From Actibacterium sp. 188UL27-1 (GTDB lineage Bacteria; Pseudomonadota; Alphaproteobacteria; Rhodobacterales; Rhodobacteraceae), in assembly GCF_016901225.1 (NCBI RefSeq), contig NZ_JAFEUL010000003.1, positions 62,001-126,000 of the forward strand: a stretch of DNA of 64,000 bases, in the 5' to 3' direction. The notes under the pieces were generated by a model. It did not search any database, was not told the DNA's origin, and saw only the letters and a list, made by a program, of their open reading frames with translations. The translations under genes were made by a program, and so were the position numbers. Shown piece by piece: positions 43,719-54,228 of the stretch (the first letter of the stretch is position 1; each line of letters starts with the position of its first letter).

Positions 43719-45749
43719 CTATCTCAGGCGGATCCGGGCGCGCGCCGCCCGGCCCTGGGCATCGACGACCGACAGGCTCAGATAACCCTCCAGCGGGGCA
43801 TCAATCGATACCTCCCGACGATGCGCCCGGGTCACAAGAGGGGCGCCATTGGCCAGCCAGGTAAAGGGTGGGGTCCCGTCGCGCACTTTCAGGGTCAGGC
43901 TGTCCAACCGCTCCAATTCCGCCCCGTCCGGCGGAAAGGCGAGCTTTGGCCCATCCGACAGGGCCGCCTGATCCTGACGATGCGCAAAGCGCCGCAAGGG
44001 CTGGGGCAATTCGGTATTGTGCACCATCAGGACCGAAGGCGGGGGGCTGGGTAACGGGTCGTGGCGCGCTTTCAGGTGACCGAACGCCTCGAACAGGACG
44101 GGCGCGGCCAGATCACCCCCGAACGCGCCGGGCACCGGGCTGCCATCCGGGCGCCCCAGCCAGACGCCAATCACATGCTGTCCGTCATATCCAATCGCCC
44201 AGGCATCGCGGTGGCCATAGCTGGTGCCGGTCTTGTGGGCGATCACCCTGTGCGCGGCATGGGCGGGTGGCGGCAAACCGGCCAGAATGTTGGTGACCTG
44301 CCACGCCGCCTCGGGCGAGATTACCCGGCGCGTCCCGTCCCCCGCCGCCGCTTTGACATGCAAGACCGGCGCACGCCCCCTATTGGCGGTGCCAGCATAC
44401 AGCTGTGTCAGATCCGTCAGGGTCAGCCCAACACCGCCCAAGGCTACGGCGAGGCCCGGCTTGCCACCGGGGAATACAGGATCGATCCCGGCCCGGGTCA
44501 GGGCAGCTGTCAGGGCAGACGGGCCCAGACGCTCTGTCAACATCACAGCCGGGATGTTCAGCGACAGTTGCAGCGCCTGTCGCACCCGGATCGTCCCCCG
44601 AAACTGACCATCGAAATTCTGCGGTGCGTAGCCGCCAAAGGCAGTTGGCCGATCCTCGATCAATGTCTCGGGATGGGCCAGCCCCTCGTCAAAGGCCAAA
44701 GCGTAGATGAGCGGTTTCAGCGTCGATCCGGGGGACCGGACAGCGCGGGTCATGTCGACCGCGCCCTGCCGCCGGGTCGATCCGATATCGGGGGAGCCGA
44801 TAGAGGCCAGGATCTCTCCGGTTCCGTGATCGGCGACGATCATCGCGGCAGACAGGTTCGGCCCGGCGCGCTCTGCCGCGTCCCGCATCAACCGCTGCAG
44901 TCGGCGTTGCAGTGGCGCGCGCAAGGTTGTGCGATGCACCTGAGCCACCGGGTCTTGTCGGCGCAACCGGTCGGCAACATGGGGGGCCAGTTGCGGCACC
45001 GGGCGGCGGGCCGTGGGCACCGGGCTTAGCATGGCAGATTGCGCGGCCTCGTCCCGGATCACACCAGACCCAGCGACCCGGGCCAAAACACGATCTCGCG
45101 CGGCTTTGGCCGACCCTGCAAACCGGTCGGGCCTTCGGGTTTCGGGGGATTGGGGCAGGGCCACCAGCAAAGCAGCCTCCGCCGGGGTCAGCCGATGGGC
45201 GGGCTTGCCAAACCAGGCACGGGTCGCGGCGCGGACCCCCTCGATATTGCCGCCCATGGGGGCATGGTTCAGATACAGCGTCAGAATCTGATCCTTACGC
45301 AGGCGCCGCTCCAGCGCCAGGGCCACCCGCATCTGGCGCAGCTTGCCATCCCATTGGCCGGTTCCGCTTTCCTCCAGCAACCGCGCGGTCTGCATCGTCA
45401 GGGTGGATCCGCCCGAGATCACCCGCCCGTTCCACACAGCCTGCCACCCGGCGCGCACCATGGCGCGCGGATCAACACCGGTATGGCGGTAAAACCGCTG
45501 GTCTTCATAGGCGATCAACATGTCGATATAGGCCGGGTCGACCTGGTCCAGCGCCGTTTTCAGCCGCCAACGACCATCAGCCACCGTGTAGGCCCGCAGC
45601 AAGTGACCATCGCGATCCAGAACCTCGACCGAGGTTTCAGCCGTCAACGGGGGCAACACCGTCGCATCGATCCAACGATCCGCGGCATCGCGCAGCCCCC
45701 CGGCGACCCCCAGCAGGGCCGCAGCCATCAGAAGCGCCGTGCGCCTCAT
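43719..45749 (-). CDS. pbpC: Penicillin-binding protein 1C
   Basis: A 676-residue bifunctional peptidoglycan enzyme. The GT51 transglycosylase domain has YEDQRFYRHTGVDPRAM and ISGGSTLTMQTARLLEE. The transpeptidase domain has SPGSTLKPLIYA (active Ser), the SLNIPAV triad motif and KTGTSYG. The C-terminal 90 residues are the PBP1C-specific domain (AFPPDGAELERLDS onwards). It is anchored by an N-terminal helix. Its start overlaps the alpha-2-macroglobulin stop by 4 nt, the common yfhM-pbpC pairing. Confidence 0.95.
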   Translation of the reverse strand: MRRTALLMAAALLGVAGGLRDAADRWIDATVLPPLTAETSVEVLDRDGHLLRAYTVADGRWRLKTALDQVDPAYIDMLIAYEDQRFYRHTGVDPRAMVRAGWQAVWNGRVISGGSTLTMQTARLLEESGTGQWDGKLRQMRVALALERRLRKDQILTLYLNHAPMGGNIEGVRAATRAWFGKPAHRLTPAEAALLVALPQSPETRRPDRFAGSAKAARDRVLARVAGSGVIRDEAAQSAMLSPVPTARRPVPQLAPHVADRLRRQDPVAQVHRTTLRAPLQRRLQRLMRDAAERAGPNLSAAMIVADHGTGEILASIGSPDIGSTRRQGAVDMTRAVRSPGSTLKPLIYALAFDEGLAHPETLIEDRPTAFGGYAPQNFDGQFRGTIRVRQALQLSLNIPAVMLTERLGPSALTAALTRAGIDPVFPGGKPGLAVALGGVGLTLTDLTQLYAGTANRGRAPVLHVKAAAGDGTRRVISPEAAWQVTNILAGLPPPAHAAHRVIAHKTGTSYGHRDAWAIGYDGQHVIGVWLGRPDGSPVPGAFGGDLAAPVLFEAFGHLKARHDPLPSPPPSVLMVHNTELPQPLRRFAHRQDQAALSDGPKLAFPPDGAELERLDSLTLKVRDGTPPFTWLANGAPLVTRAHRREVSIDAPLEGYLSLSVVDAQGRAARARIRLR

Positions 45750-48700
45750 GGGGTGATGGTGACCCGGCCCGTATCTGTCTGTGCGCGATATTGCGGGCGG
45801 TACATGTCTTCGACCGATGCGGCGGGATGGTGGTAATCCCCGGCCGAGATCGCGCGGACCACATAGGCCAGCTTGAACGGCTTGTCCGACCGCCAGTCGA
45901 TTGCCGTCAAGAACCGGTCCTGGCGAAACTCCGAATGGCGTGTGGGCGCTGTCTCCAACCAGTCAAACCCTTTCAGGTCACCGCTGCGCAAAAGGCTGGG
46001 ATTGTCGATTTCAAACCCGGCCGGGAGTGGATCATTGACCATCAACCGTGCCTCCGATGCGGCGAAGGGTGTGATCGATAGCACCGTCACCAGCCGTGTC
46101 CCCGCGGGGACAGCAGAGGGATCGACCGGCTCCCCTTGGGTCGTGAAATAGGTTCGATCAATCGCATAGCCGTTGCCGCCTTTAGGTTCGGGGATCGTGG
46201 GCACGCCAAAGGTGGTGAGGGTCAATGTAGCCTCGGTCGCGCTGCCGTTGCGGATATCAAGCGGGGCTGTGTCCGTCTGATCCCGCAACACGGGCACAAG
46301 CGGCCCCTCAACCGGGGCACCATTGATCGTGAACCCACCAGTGGGTGCCGCATCGATCAGCGCATTGGCAGCAAGCAGCGTCCAGACCTGTTCCTGTGTC
46401 GACCGGACCCGCCCGGGGGAAGAGACGCGGGTGATCAGCGCATCGGTGTTCAGCGCGGTCGAGCCTGCCTCGGTTGCCAGGGTCAGCACGGCAGCGGCAT
46501 CGCGCAAATTGGTGCCATAGTCACTACGCCACAATTGGCGGGTTTCATCCCCCATCCGCTGGGCCAGTTGCGCCCCGGCTTGCGCGAACATCGCATCAGC
46601 CCGGCGTTGATCGCCATAAAGGGCAAGGGCTGCGCCAAGCTGGGCACTGGCCAGCGGCGTGGGAAAATCGCGCCGTTTGACGTCTGCATAATAACGCAGG
46701 TCACCCATGGCGGCCTTACCCTCGCGGGCCAGGACCATCAGGGCATAGGCGATATCCTCACCCCCTCGGGCCTCCCCGCCAAAATCGGGGGCGTAGTTCA
46801 CCCGGTTGCTCAGATTGTCGACCGCCGCGGTGAACGCCACATCGGGCACGGTATAACCTTGGGCGCGCGCGCGGCTCAAAAAGTCGGTGACATAAGCATC
46901 CAGCCAGAAATCACCACTGCGTGCGCGCCACAGACCGAACCCGCCAGAGGTGCTTTGCCGTGCCAGAACCCGGGTGACAGATCGGTCGATCCGGGTTTTC
47001 AGGTCATCGCGGTCGCCCAGGCCCATCGCCGTCGCTACCTGATCCATATACAGGAGCGGCATCGCGCGACTGGTCGTCTGTTCGGTACAGCCATAGGGGT
47101 AGCTGTCCAGCGATTGCAGCAGGCCCGGCGCATCGAACGTGCCCATGGGACCCAGCGCAAGGGTTGCCGTGCCCGTGCCCGGATGCATGTCGGCAAAGAT
47201 GTCCTTGCTCAGCGTGAACGTGTCGCCTGCCGCCAGTTTAAAGCGGGACGTGCGCGCGACTTCCGGGTCATTCAGTTGCACAGGCACGGTCACCGTCTTG
47301 GTCAGGACCTTCCCGTCCGGTGTCGTGAGCATGATGTCGGATGTGTAAAGACCCGCCCGGTTGGCGGTAATCGGAACCTCCAGCGTTGCCTTGCCCCGTT
47401 CCGCCAGCGTAACCGTTTCGGAAACAGGGCGAGCCATCAGACCAGACCCCGCCACAGTCAATGCCATATCACCGGCCGGGCCATCGGCATGGACGATTTC
47501 CAGGAGGATCCGGCTTTGATCCCCGGGGGCCAGAAACCGCGGCAGGGAGGCCGTGACGACAACGGGATCGCGTACCAGGACCTCTGTATCGGCATTCCCG
47601 GTGGCTGTATCGCTCCAGGCGACGGCCATCAGCTTGACCGTGCCATTGAAGGCCGGAAGCTCAAACGATGCCCGCGCCATGCCATCCGCGCCCACCGTCA
47701 GGGGACCGGTGAAATAGGCAAGCAATTCCTCCGTCGGGGGCGGGGCCTGAGTGCCCATACCTCGGGTTGCGTCCCCGCCGGACCGGACAGCCCCCATGGC
47801 GCCGTTCATCCCGTCGATCAGCCGCCCATAGATATCGCGCAGCCCCATGCCCAAGCGGCGCTGGCCCAGATAGTGGCCCACGGCATCCGGCGGCTCAAAT
47901 CCGGTCAGGTTCAGGATGCCGACATCCACGGCGGCGAGCGTGACATAGGCCGTCTCCCCAGGTTGCACCCCATCCACCTTAAGCGCGACGTCCAGCGGTT
48001 GCCGGGGCTGCGCCTCGGGCAGAACATCAAAGGTGACATCCAACCGTTTGTCCGGCGCCTCGACCCCGGCATATTGGAGACCAAGGGCGCGGGCCGGGTT
48101 GCGCCCGGCAGCGACGTCCATAGGGCGGATCACGGTTGCCGTCACATAGACACCAGCGCCCCAATCATCGGTCACTGACAGGTCGATCAGGTTCTCCCCC
48201 TCGGCCACCTCGACGGTCGTCATGTCGATCAGCCGGTCAGACATGACAGTGACCAGCGCCTTGCCCGCATAGCGCGGCACCAGCCGCAATTGTGCCGTGT
48301 CGCCCGGGGCATAGCGGGTCTTGTCCAGCGACAATTCCAACGTGTCGGGGGTGGAGGCTGCATCCGCTGCCGCGTACCACCCGGCAGAGAAGCCCACCGA
48401 CGATGCCGTGTAGGGCCCATCGATCCGTTCGACCACCAATTCATAGCTGCCCCAGTCAAGCCCGGCCGTGACCTCGACAGGTTGGCCCACCTGCGCCTCG
48501 CCGTTGGTAATGCGGGTGCGGGTCGTCGTTGGTTCCCAATTCCAGCGACCAGAGTTTGAATACCATTGATAGCGGGTCTCGATGCGATTGACCTGCCATT
48601 TGACGCGCATGTCCCGAGGGGCGCCATCTGCACCCACGCCAATCAAGGTAAAGGCGGCTTCCCCGCCTCCGGGCAAGGTGCCGTCAAAGGCCGGTCTGAT

Positions 48701-51172
48701 CCCGATCAGGGGTTGGGCGGGGGCAAGCGTCCGGGTGATGCTGCGCTCCACCGGGCGGCCCGATCCCTCGGCGACGCGCACCGTCATACGGGCCTCAAAC
48801 GGGCGGATCGCGCTGATCTGCGGCAATTGCACGGCCAGCGTCGCCGCGCCCTTGTCATTCGTCGTAGCCAGACCCAGCACCTCCAGACGTGGGGGAAAGC
48901 TCTCGTCATGGCGGCCAAAGCGATATCCGGGAAAACCATCTAATCCAGCGGCCTGTTGCAACAGCAGATCCCCTTCCACCTTCAGCCCCGCGCCCGGCGC
49001 TCCGAAAAGGTACTGCACATCCACACCCAGCGGCGGTGTGTCACCCACCCGCAGCGTCCCCTCCGGCAGGGACAGGTCGACGTCGATCCGTTCGGGCAGG
49101 AAATCCTCGACCAGTATCTGCCGCGTCGCCAAGGGTGCGGCATCGGGGTCGGTATATGTGCGCAAGGTCCAGGTGCCACGCGGCGCGGCACCGGCAATGG
49201 GCAGGGCAAAGACATGCCCGCCCGCCTTGTCATCGGTTGAGACATGGCGACTGTATTCCACCCCGTCGGGCCGTGTCAGCACAGCGGTCAACGGCACGCC
49301 CACCAGCGCATCGGCCCGGTTGTCCCGCACCAGGGCCGTGGCATATATCGTCTCGCCCGCGCGATAGGCCCCGCGGTCGGTCGCCAGAAAAAGGTCAATC
49401 GGGCCGGATGGTGCACGCCCCTCGACACCCCGATCAGACAGATCGAATTCAGGGTCGGTCATGGACAGGAAAACGATGTCTTCGGTGCCATCCGCAACGG
49501 TCAGCAATCCCGGTGCCGCGCTTCCTTCGCCCAGGGTCAAGGCAGAGCCAAAGACGGCATAGCCCCGATCATCGGTTGTGGCGGTTGCGATCTCCCGGTT
49601 TGCGCGGGACAACAGTGTCACCGTCAGCCCGGCGCGCGGCTCTGCCGATCCAAGACTTCGAACAAAGACATGCAATCCGTCCGTTCCCGCCATGGTGGCA
49701 ACCCCAAGGTCCGAGATGACAAACCATTGCGTCGCCGCCGGTTTGTCATAGGGGTCGGCCCCCGGAACGCGGGCCTGCAGCGCGTAAAGGCCCGCAGGCA
49801 GATCCGTGATCACATCCCCCAGCGGCAGGCGCGTTGTCACATCGGCGTTCAGGTCATTGCCCGTCTCGCCTGTGCCCGACCAGACCTGCTCAGCCAGATT
49901 GCCGGAAAACTGCTGTTCCTGATAGGCTGCCAGTGGCCGTCCGAAAAAGCCGTCTTGCATGACCCGCAGCACGTTGCGTTCACTCACCCGGCGCATGGTC
50001 AGATCGACCTCATCTGTATTGACCGTCACAATGGGCAAAGCCGCATCAAGAGAGCGTGGCAGCACATAGGCCCGACCCGGAAACCGCACGCTTTGCGCCC
50101 GGTCCCGGACATAAAGATTCAGCGCGATATCCTTGGCCAAACCGTCCCCGGCGGCCGATGGCAAGCCTGCCCGAAAGGTCAGGTTGTAGCGCGTGCCGTG
50201 GTTCAGCCCGGCAACACAAATCTCGCGCTGGGTTGCGGTCACCGCAAATTGCTGACCCGGCAGGCGGATATAGGGCGTGTAGTCCAGCGCCTTGTCCAGA
50301 TCTTCGGACAAGACGACACAGATACGCGGGTTGGCAGCATCGCTTTCCACCCGATGCTCGGTAATACGGAACCCGTATTTACCGATTGCGTCATCCAGTC
50401 GGGCATCCGTCGTGGCACTGGGCGCAATCGTCTGTGCCAGCTTCAGCGCCGGGATCATGTCGCGCCCCCGGCCCGCAACTTCAAGCGCGCCGGCGAGGGT
50501 TGTCAGAAGGCGGCCCTGTATCTCGGGCGTATCGGATCGCAGATATCCGTTGATTGCGGCATGAACGGCCCTGTTCCGAAACTCCCGGCGCTTTTGCTGG
50601 TTGCTGCGGGCGTGATTGCTGGCATCGGTCGCGTAATCCAGCCAATGGTTGGCCAGATCGGTGCGGCTGATCACGGCACCGGTCCAGCGCAAGGCGTCCA
50701 GGTGGCGTTTCTCGTCCCGCGCCTGGCTGGCACTGCGCACCATATCCTCTACCGTGGCGACGCCGGGCTGGTGGCGTCGGCCCATCCCCACGGCAAAGGC
50801 GCGCGCGCGTTCCAGATCGGCCGCGGACAGGAAATTCAGCTCGTCGGCCCTTTGATCGGCGCTTTGCAAGATGGCGGGCTGGGTCGCGATGATCTGGGCC
50901 GAAATGGCCCCTTGATACGGCTCCTGCCGGGTCACATCCGATTTGGGAAAACATGCATTCGACCGGGTGTTAAAGGTGAATGCCTTGCAATTGGCATCGC
51001 TCAGACAGGCTTTTTCACACGCTTCCAGGGTGGTGTCGAAAATGTTGCGCAGATCGGCACCATAAAAATCCACATCCCGTGTCACCGCGACCCGTTTTTC
51101 GGGCACCGGCGTGGTCTGCGCCCATAAAGGAAAGGCACCAAGGCAAAGCAGGCCAAGCAAAATTTGCCGCAT
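45746..51172 (-). CDS. Bacterial alpha-2-macroglobulin
   Basis: An 1808-residue periplasmic protease trap. It has a signal peptide (MRQILLGLLCLGAFPLWA), then a PAN/apple-like segment (CEKACLSDANCKAFTFN with further Cys). Several MG domains follow, then the A2M core with the thioester motif YPYGCTEQTTSRAMPL (Cys1362), and an alpha-helical TED domain. A bait-type region lies around VRSGGDATRGMGTQAPPP. The ATG at 51172 has GGAG about 8 nt upstream; the frame extends upstream without support. It covalently traps proteases that cross the outer membrane, while PBP1C, coupled downstream, may repair the wall. Confidence 0.93.
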   Translation of the reverse strand: MRQILLGLLCLGAFPLWAQTTPVPEKRVAVTRDVDFYGADLRNIFDTTLEACEKACLSDANCKAFTFNTRSNACFPKSDVTRQEPYQGAISAQIIATQPAILQSADQRADELNFLSAADLERARAFAVGMGRRHQPGVATVEDMVRSASQARDEKRHLDALRWTGAVISRTDLANHWLDYATDASNHARSNQQKRREFRNRAVHAAINGYLRSDTPEIQGRLLTTLAGALEVAGRGRDMIPALKLAQTIAPSATTDARLDDAIGKYGFRITEHRVESDAANPRICVVLSEDLDKALDYTPYIRLPGQQFAVTATQREICVAGLNHGTRYNLTFRAGLPSAAGDGLAKDIALNLYVRDRAQSVRFPGRAYVLPRSLDAALPIVTVNTDEVDLTMRRVSERNVLRVMQDGFFGRPLAAYQEQQFSGNLAEQVWSGTGETGNDLNADVTTRLPLGDVITDLPAGLYALQARVPGADPYDKPAATQWFVISDLGVATMAGTDGLHVFVRSLGSAEPRAGLTVTLLSRANREIATATTDDRGYAVFGSALTLGEGSAAPGLLTVADGTEDIVFLSMTDPEFDLSDRGVEGRAPSGPIDLFLATDRGAYRAGETIYATALVRDNRADALVGVPLTAVLTRPDGVEYSRHVSTDDKAGGHVFALPIAGAAPRGTWTLRTYTDPDAAPLATRQILVEDFLPERIDVDLSLPEGTLRVGDTPPLGVDVQYLFGAPGAGLKVEGDLLLQQAAGLDGFPGYRFGRHDESFPPRLEVLGLATTNDKGAATLAVQLPQISAIRPFEARMTVRVAEGSGRPVERSITRTLAPAQPLIGIRPAFDGTLPGGGEAAFTLIGVGADGAPRDMRVKWQVNRIETRYQWYSNSGRWNWEPTTTRTRITNGEAQVGQPVEVTAGLDWGSYELVVERIDGPYTASSVGFSAGWYAAADAASTPDTLELSLDKTRYAPGDTAQLRLVPRYAGKALVTVMSDRLIDMTTVEVAEGENLIDLSVTDDWGAGVYVTATVIRPMDVAAGRNPARALGLQYAGVEAPDKRLDVTFDVLPEAQPRQPLDVALKVDGVQPGETAYVTLAAVDVGILNLTGFEPPDAVGHYLGQRRLGMGLRDIYGRLIDGMNGAMGAVRSGGDATRGMGTQAPPPTEELLAYFTGPLTVGADGMARASFELPAFNGTVKLMAVAWSDTATGNADTEVLVRDPVVVTASLPRFLAPGDQSRILLEIVHADGPAGDMALTVAGSGLMARPVSETVTLAERGKATLEVPITANRAGLYTSDIMLTTPDGKVLTKTVTVPVQLNDPEVARTSRFKLAAGDTFTLSKDIFADMHPGTGTATLALGPMGTFDAPGLLQSLDSYPYGCTEQTTSRAMPLLYMDQVATAMGLGDRDDLKTRIDRSVTRVLARQSTSGGFGLWRARSGDFWLDAYVTDFLSRARAQGYTVPDVAFTAAVDNLSNRVNYAPDFGGEARGGEDIAYALMVLAREGKAAMGDLRYYADVKRRDFPTPLASAQLGAALALYGDQRRADAMFAQAGAQLAQRMGDETRQLWRSDYGTNLRDAAAVLTLATEAGSTALNTDALITRVSSPGRVRSTQEQVWTLLAANALIDAAPTGGFTINGAPVEGPLVPVLRDQTDTAPLDIRNGSATEATLTLTTFGVPTIPEPKGGNGYAIDRTYFTTQGEPVDPSAVPAGTRLVTVLSITPFAASEARLMVNDPLPAGFEIDNPSLLRSGDLKGFDWLETAPTRHSEFRQDRFLTAIDWRSDKPFKLAYVVRAISAGDYHHPAASVEDMYRPQYRAQTDTGRVTITP

Positions 51173-51332
51173 GAAATAACTCCGATCTGCTGAATGTGGG
51201 GGCAAGGTGGCATGGTCCCCGCCCGATTGGCAACGATTCCTGCATCCGTCTTTAAGGGCTTGTTCACCCTGTCTTGGCAGTGTGCGGCAAATGTCAGCCC
51301 CACGGCTAAGCCTGTAGAAAACGGACCTCGGT

Positions 51333-54122
51333 ATGAGTTTGACAGACAAGATTGCTTCGGAACGCCGCGCGCGTCTGGCTGCGGAACGTATGCTTGAATT
51401 GAAAAGCAAGGAATTGTTCGAAGCCAATCGCAAGCTGTCTTACCACGCACGCGCCCTGTCCGATCAGGTTGTGGAGCAGCGCCGCGATATCGATACGATC
51501 CGGACGGAAGCCGCCGCGCTCAAAACGCAGAATACCGAAACCAAGGCGCATCTTGCCCAGGCCACACAAGAGGTGACGATCACCAACAAGCGCCTGCTCC
51601 ATTCGATGGAGGCGATCACCGACGGCATCGCGATTTTTGATGCGCAGGATTGTCTGATTTCTGCCAACAGCGCCTGGTTTGCCTTGTTCGACGGTTTGAA
51701 GGACATCGCGCCCGGCATCAGTTACACCGAGGTTCTGAAACTTGGTGTCGAAGAAGGGGTGATCGATCACGCCGGCCTCTCCCGGACCGAATGGATCGAT
51801 CAGATGCTCAGCCGCTGGGACCGGGAGGAGATTGAGGATATGACCCTGCGGTTGTGGGATGGCCGCTATATCACGGTCCATGACCGGCGGGCCGAAACCC
51901 GTGATACCGTCACCCTTGCCATCGACGTCACCGAACAGATGGAGCGGGAGCGCGAATTGGAAGAGGCCCGCCAGAAGGCAGAAACCGCAACCCGCGCAAA
52001 ATCGGCCTTTCTCGCCAATATGAGCCATGAACTGCGCACCCCGATGAACGGTGTGGTCGGCATGGCCGATCTTTTGGCCGAAGGGGAGTTGGACGACGAA
52101 GAACGTCTATACGTCGACACAATCCGCAATTCCGGGGAGGCTCTGTTGGGGATTATCAACGATGTCCTCGACTTCTCAAAACTCGAAGCCGAAAAGATGG
52201 AATTGCGGACCGAATTCTTTGACCTTGAACACCTGATCCACCAGGTTGCGCTGCTTCTTGACCCCACCGTGCAGGACAAGGGGCTGGAACTGGTGGTCGA
52301 TTACGACATCTTCCTGCCCAGCCGGGTCGAGGGGGATCCGGGTCGGTTGCGCCAGGTGCTGACCAATTTGGTGGGCAATGCTGTCAAATTCACCCAAACC
52401 GGACATGTCATTATCCGCGTCGTGGGGGCCACGGATGATGCCACGGGTCAGGCCGATATCCGTATCGTGGTGGAGGATACCGGGATCGGTATCCCGGCGG
52501 ACAAGCTCGACCATGTGTTTGAACAGTTCAACCAAGTCGAAAATGAGCGTAACCGCAAGTTTGATGGCACCGGACTGGGGCTGGCGATCTCCAAGCAGCT
52601 CATCACGCTGATGGAGGGGGAGATCTGGGTCAACTCGGTTCTCCATGAAGGCAGCTCTTTCGGCTTCCGTTTGAACCTGAACATCGACGGGACCGAACCG
52701 CAATTGGATCGCAGCCTGCCCGGGGGAATGGACCGCGTTCTGGTGGTTGATCATCGGGAGCTTGAAGCGTCGATCCTGTGTCGCCGGTTCGATCAATTGG
52801 GTGCGACGGCAACCTTGTGCACTGAAGGGGCCGCCGCGCAGTCGCTTCTGGCCGGGGATACGGCGTTCGACCTGTGTATCGTTGCGCATAAATTGCCGGA
52901 TTGCGATGGCAGTGTTGTGGCGCAAAGCCTCCGGGATTTCGGTGTGACATCCCCGATCTTTTTGGTGACAGAGTCCTCGGCAACCGTGGATCAGGCAGCG
53001 GCTGACGCGCTCGACCTTCAGGTGCGCCGCCGACCGTTCCGGTTGGCCAATCTGCTGGAAACCCTGCCGCAAGAGGTGATCGAGGCGGTCGCGGATGACG
53101 CGGCCCCAGATTTGACCCAGGTCTGGGACGCCGATCTGGAACAAGAACAGGGCAGCAATGTCGACCCCACCGATCCGGTCGATGATCAGACCTCATCTGT
53201 CGCGCATGACCTGAGCGACACCGACAATAGCGCGACCTCCCTTGTTTCTCCGGCCGAGGCAGAGGATAGCACGCCAATGCCGGTCTCCTTCTCGTCACGC
53301 CGTGCCGCACCCAACCCGCCTGAACCCCCGGAAGAGACAACCGCCGAAGCAGCCTTGCCCGTATTCCAGGCGATCCGCCGCGCGCCGCCCGGGGACGAAG
53401 CCACATCTGACAAGCAGGCCGACCCTGCGATAGAGTTACCGAACGTATCGGACCTTGCAGAGCCTGTGCCGGAACAACGCCAATCCGAACGTGCCAGCGT
53501 ACCCGATGACCGGCCCGACGGTGACGTTGAACCGCAACCGGTAGAAGTGCCGCAGCTGGATGAACCCGCGGCTGAAGAAAGCGTTCCTACCCTTGACCGA
53601 TCGGAAGAGATGCCGGTCAGTTCACCCGAACCGGAACCGGCTCAGGTGATCACGGCCGCGGAGGCATCTGTTGCTGCGGCCGCTGCCCCCATGCGGGTTC
53701 TCGCGGCCGAGGATAACCGGACCAATCAGCTGGTCTTTCGCAAGATGATCAAGGCGCTCAACATCGATCTGATGATGGTCGAAAACGGGCGGCTGGCGGT
53801 CGAGGCGTTTCAGACCTTCAGGCCACATCTGATCTTCATGGACATTTCCATGCCAGAGATGGATGGCAAGCAGGCCACCGGCGCCATTCGCCAATTGGAG
53901 GCGGAGGGCATGGCGCCCGCAGATATGGTTCCCGCCCGAGTCCCAATCGTTGCTTTGACGGCCCATGCCATGGCGGGGGATGCCGATGATATCCTGGAGG
54001 CCGGGCTGGATCACTACCTGACCAAGCCCTTGAAAAAAAGCGCGATTACCGGCCACATCCATGATCACCACCCCCGGGGGTTCGCACCGCTTCAGGACGC
54101 CAAGCAGACGACTGCCGCCTAA
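51333..54122 (+). CDS. Hybrid histidine kinase with pseudo-receiver and C-terminal receiver
   Basis: A 929-residue protein without membrane segments. In order: coiled coil (1-95); PAS-like domain (about 95-205, AITDGIAIFDAQDCLISANSAW); HisKA with phosphorylated His232 (NMSHELRTPMNG); HATPase (N box NLVGNAVKF, G boxes VEDTGIGIP and GTGLGLAIS). A first receiver (about 470-590) follows, whose phosphoacceptor position is Ala518 (LCIVAHKLPDCDG). Then come about 190 acidic, Pro-rich linker residues and an intact receiver (Asp837 in FMDISMPEMDG). No cognate regulator is adjacent. It is divergent from the macroglobulin across 160 nt. Confidence 0.93.
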   Translation: MSLTDKIASERRARLAAERMLELKSKELFEANRKLSYHARALSDQVVEQRRDIDTIRTEAAALKTQNTETKAHLAQATQEVTITNKRLLHSMEAITDGIAIFDAQDCLISANSAWFALFDGLKDIAPGISYTEVLKLGVEEGVIDHAGLSRTEWIDQMLSRWDREEIEDMTLRLWDGRYITVHDRRAETRDTVTLAIDVTEQMERERELEEARQKAETATRAKSAFLANMSHELRTPMNGVVGMADLLAEGELDDEERLYVDTIRNSGEALLGIINDVLDFSKLEAEKMELRTEFFDLEHLIHQVALLLDPTVQDKGLELVVDYDIFLPSRVEGDPGRLRQVLTNLVGNAVKFTQTGHVIIRVVGATDDATGQADIRIVVEDTGIGIPADKLDHVFEQFNQVENERNRKFDGTGLGLAISKQLITLMEGEIWVNSVLHEGSSFGFRLNLNIDGTEPQLDRSLPGGMDRVLVVDHRELEASILCRRFDQLGATATLCTEGAAAQSLLAGDTAFDLCIVAHKLPDCDGSVVAQSLRDFGVTSPIFLVTESSATVDQAAADALDLQVRRRPFRLANLLETLPQEVIEAVADDAAPDLTQVWDADLEQEQGSNVDPTDPVDDQTSSVAHDLSDTDNSATSLVSPAEAEDSTPMPVSFSSRRAAPNPPEPPEETTAEAALPVFQAIRRAPPGDEATSDKQADPAIELPNVSDLAEPVPEQRQSERASVPDDRPDGDVEPQPVEVPQLDEPAAEESVPTLDRSEEMPVSSPEPEPAQVITAAEASVAAAAAPMRVLAAEDNRTNQLVFRKMIKALNIDLMMVENGRLAVEAFQTFRPHLIFMDISMPEMDGKQATGAIRQLEAEGMAPADMVPARVPIVALTAHAMAGDADDILEAGLDHYLTKPLKKSAITGHIHDHHPRGFAPLQDAKQTTAA

Positions 54123-54228
54123 TCTTGACCACGTCTGCTGTCCAGACAGGCCTATGCGACCTACTGCTCAGCACACCCAGAACGGATTGGGGGTTGCCTC
54201 TCCCCCCGGTCGTCTTCACCCTTCGCGC

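Noticed and set aside
46136-48178. Long plus-strand open frame (680 codons) opposite the alpha-2-macroglobulin gene
   Set aside because: It lies wholly antisense to a gene with clear domains and shows the Arg/Pro/Gly-rich composition of a shadow frame in high-GC DNA. A similar 627-codon frame at 49244-51127 is rejected for the same reason.
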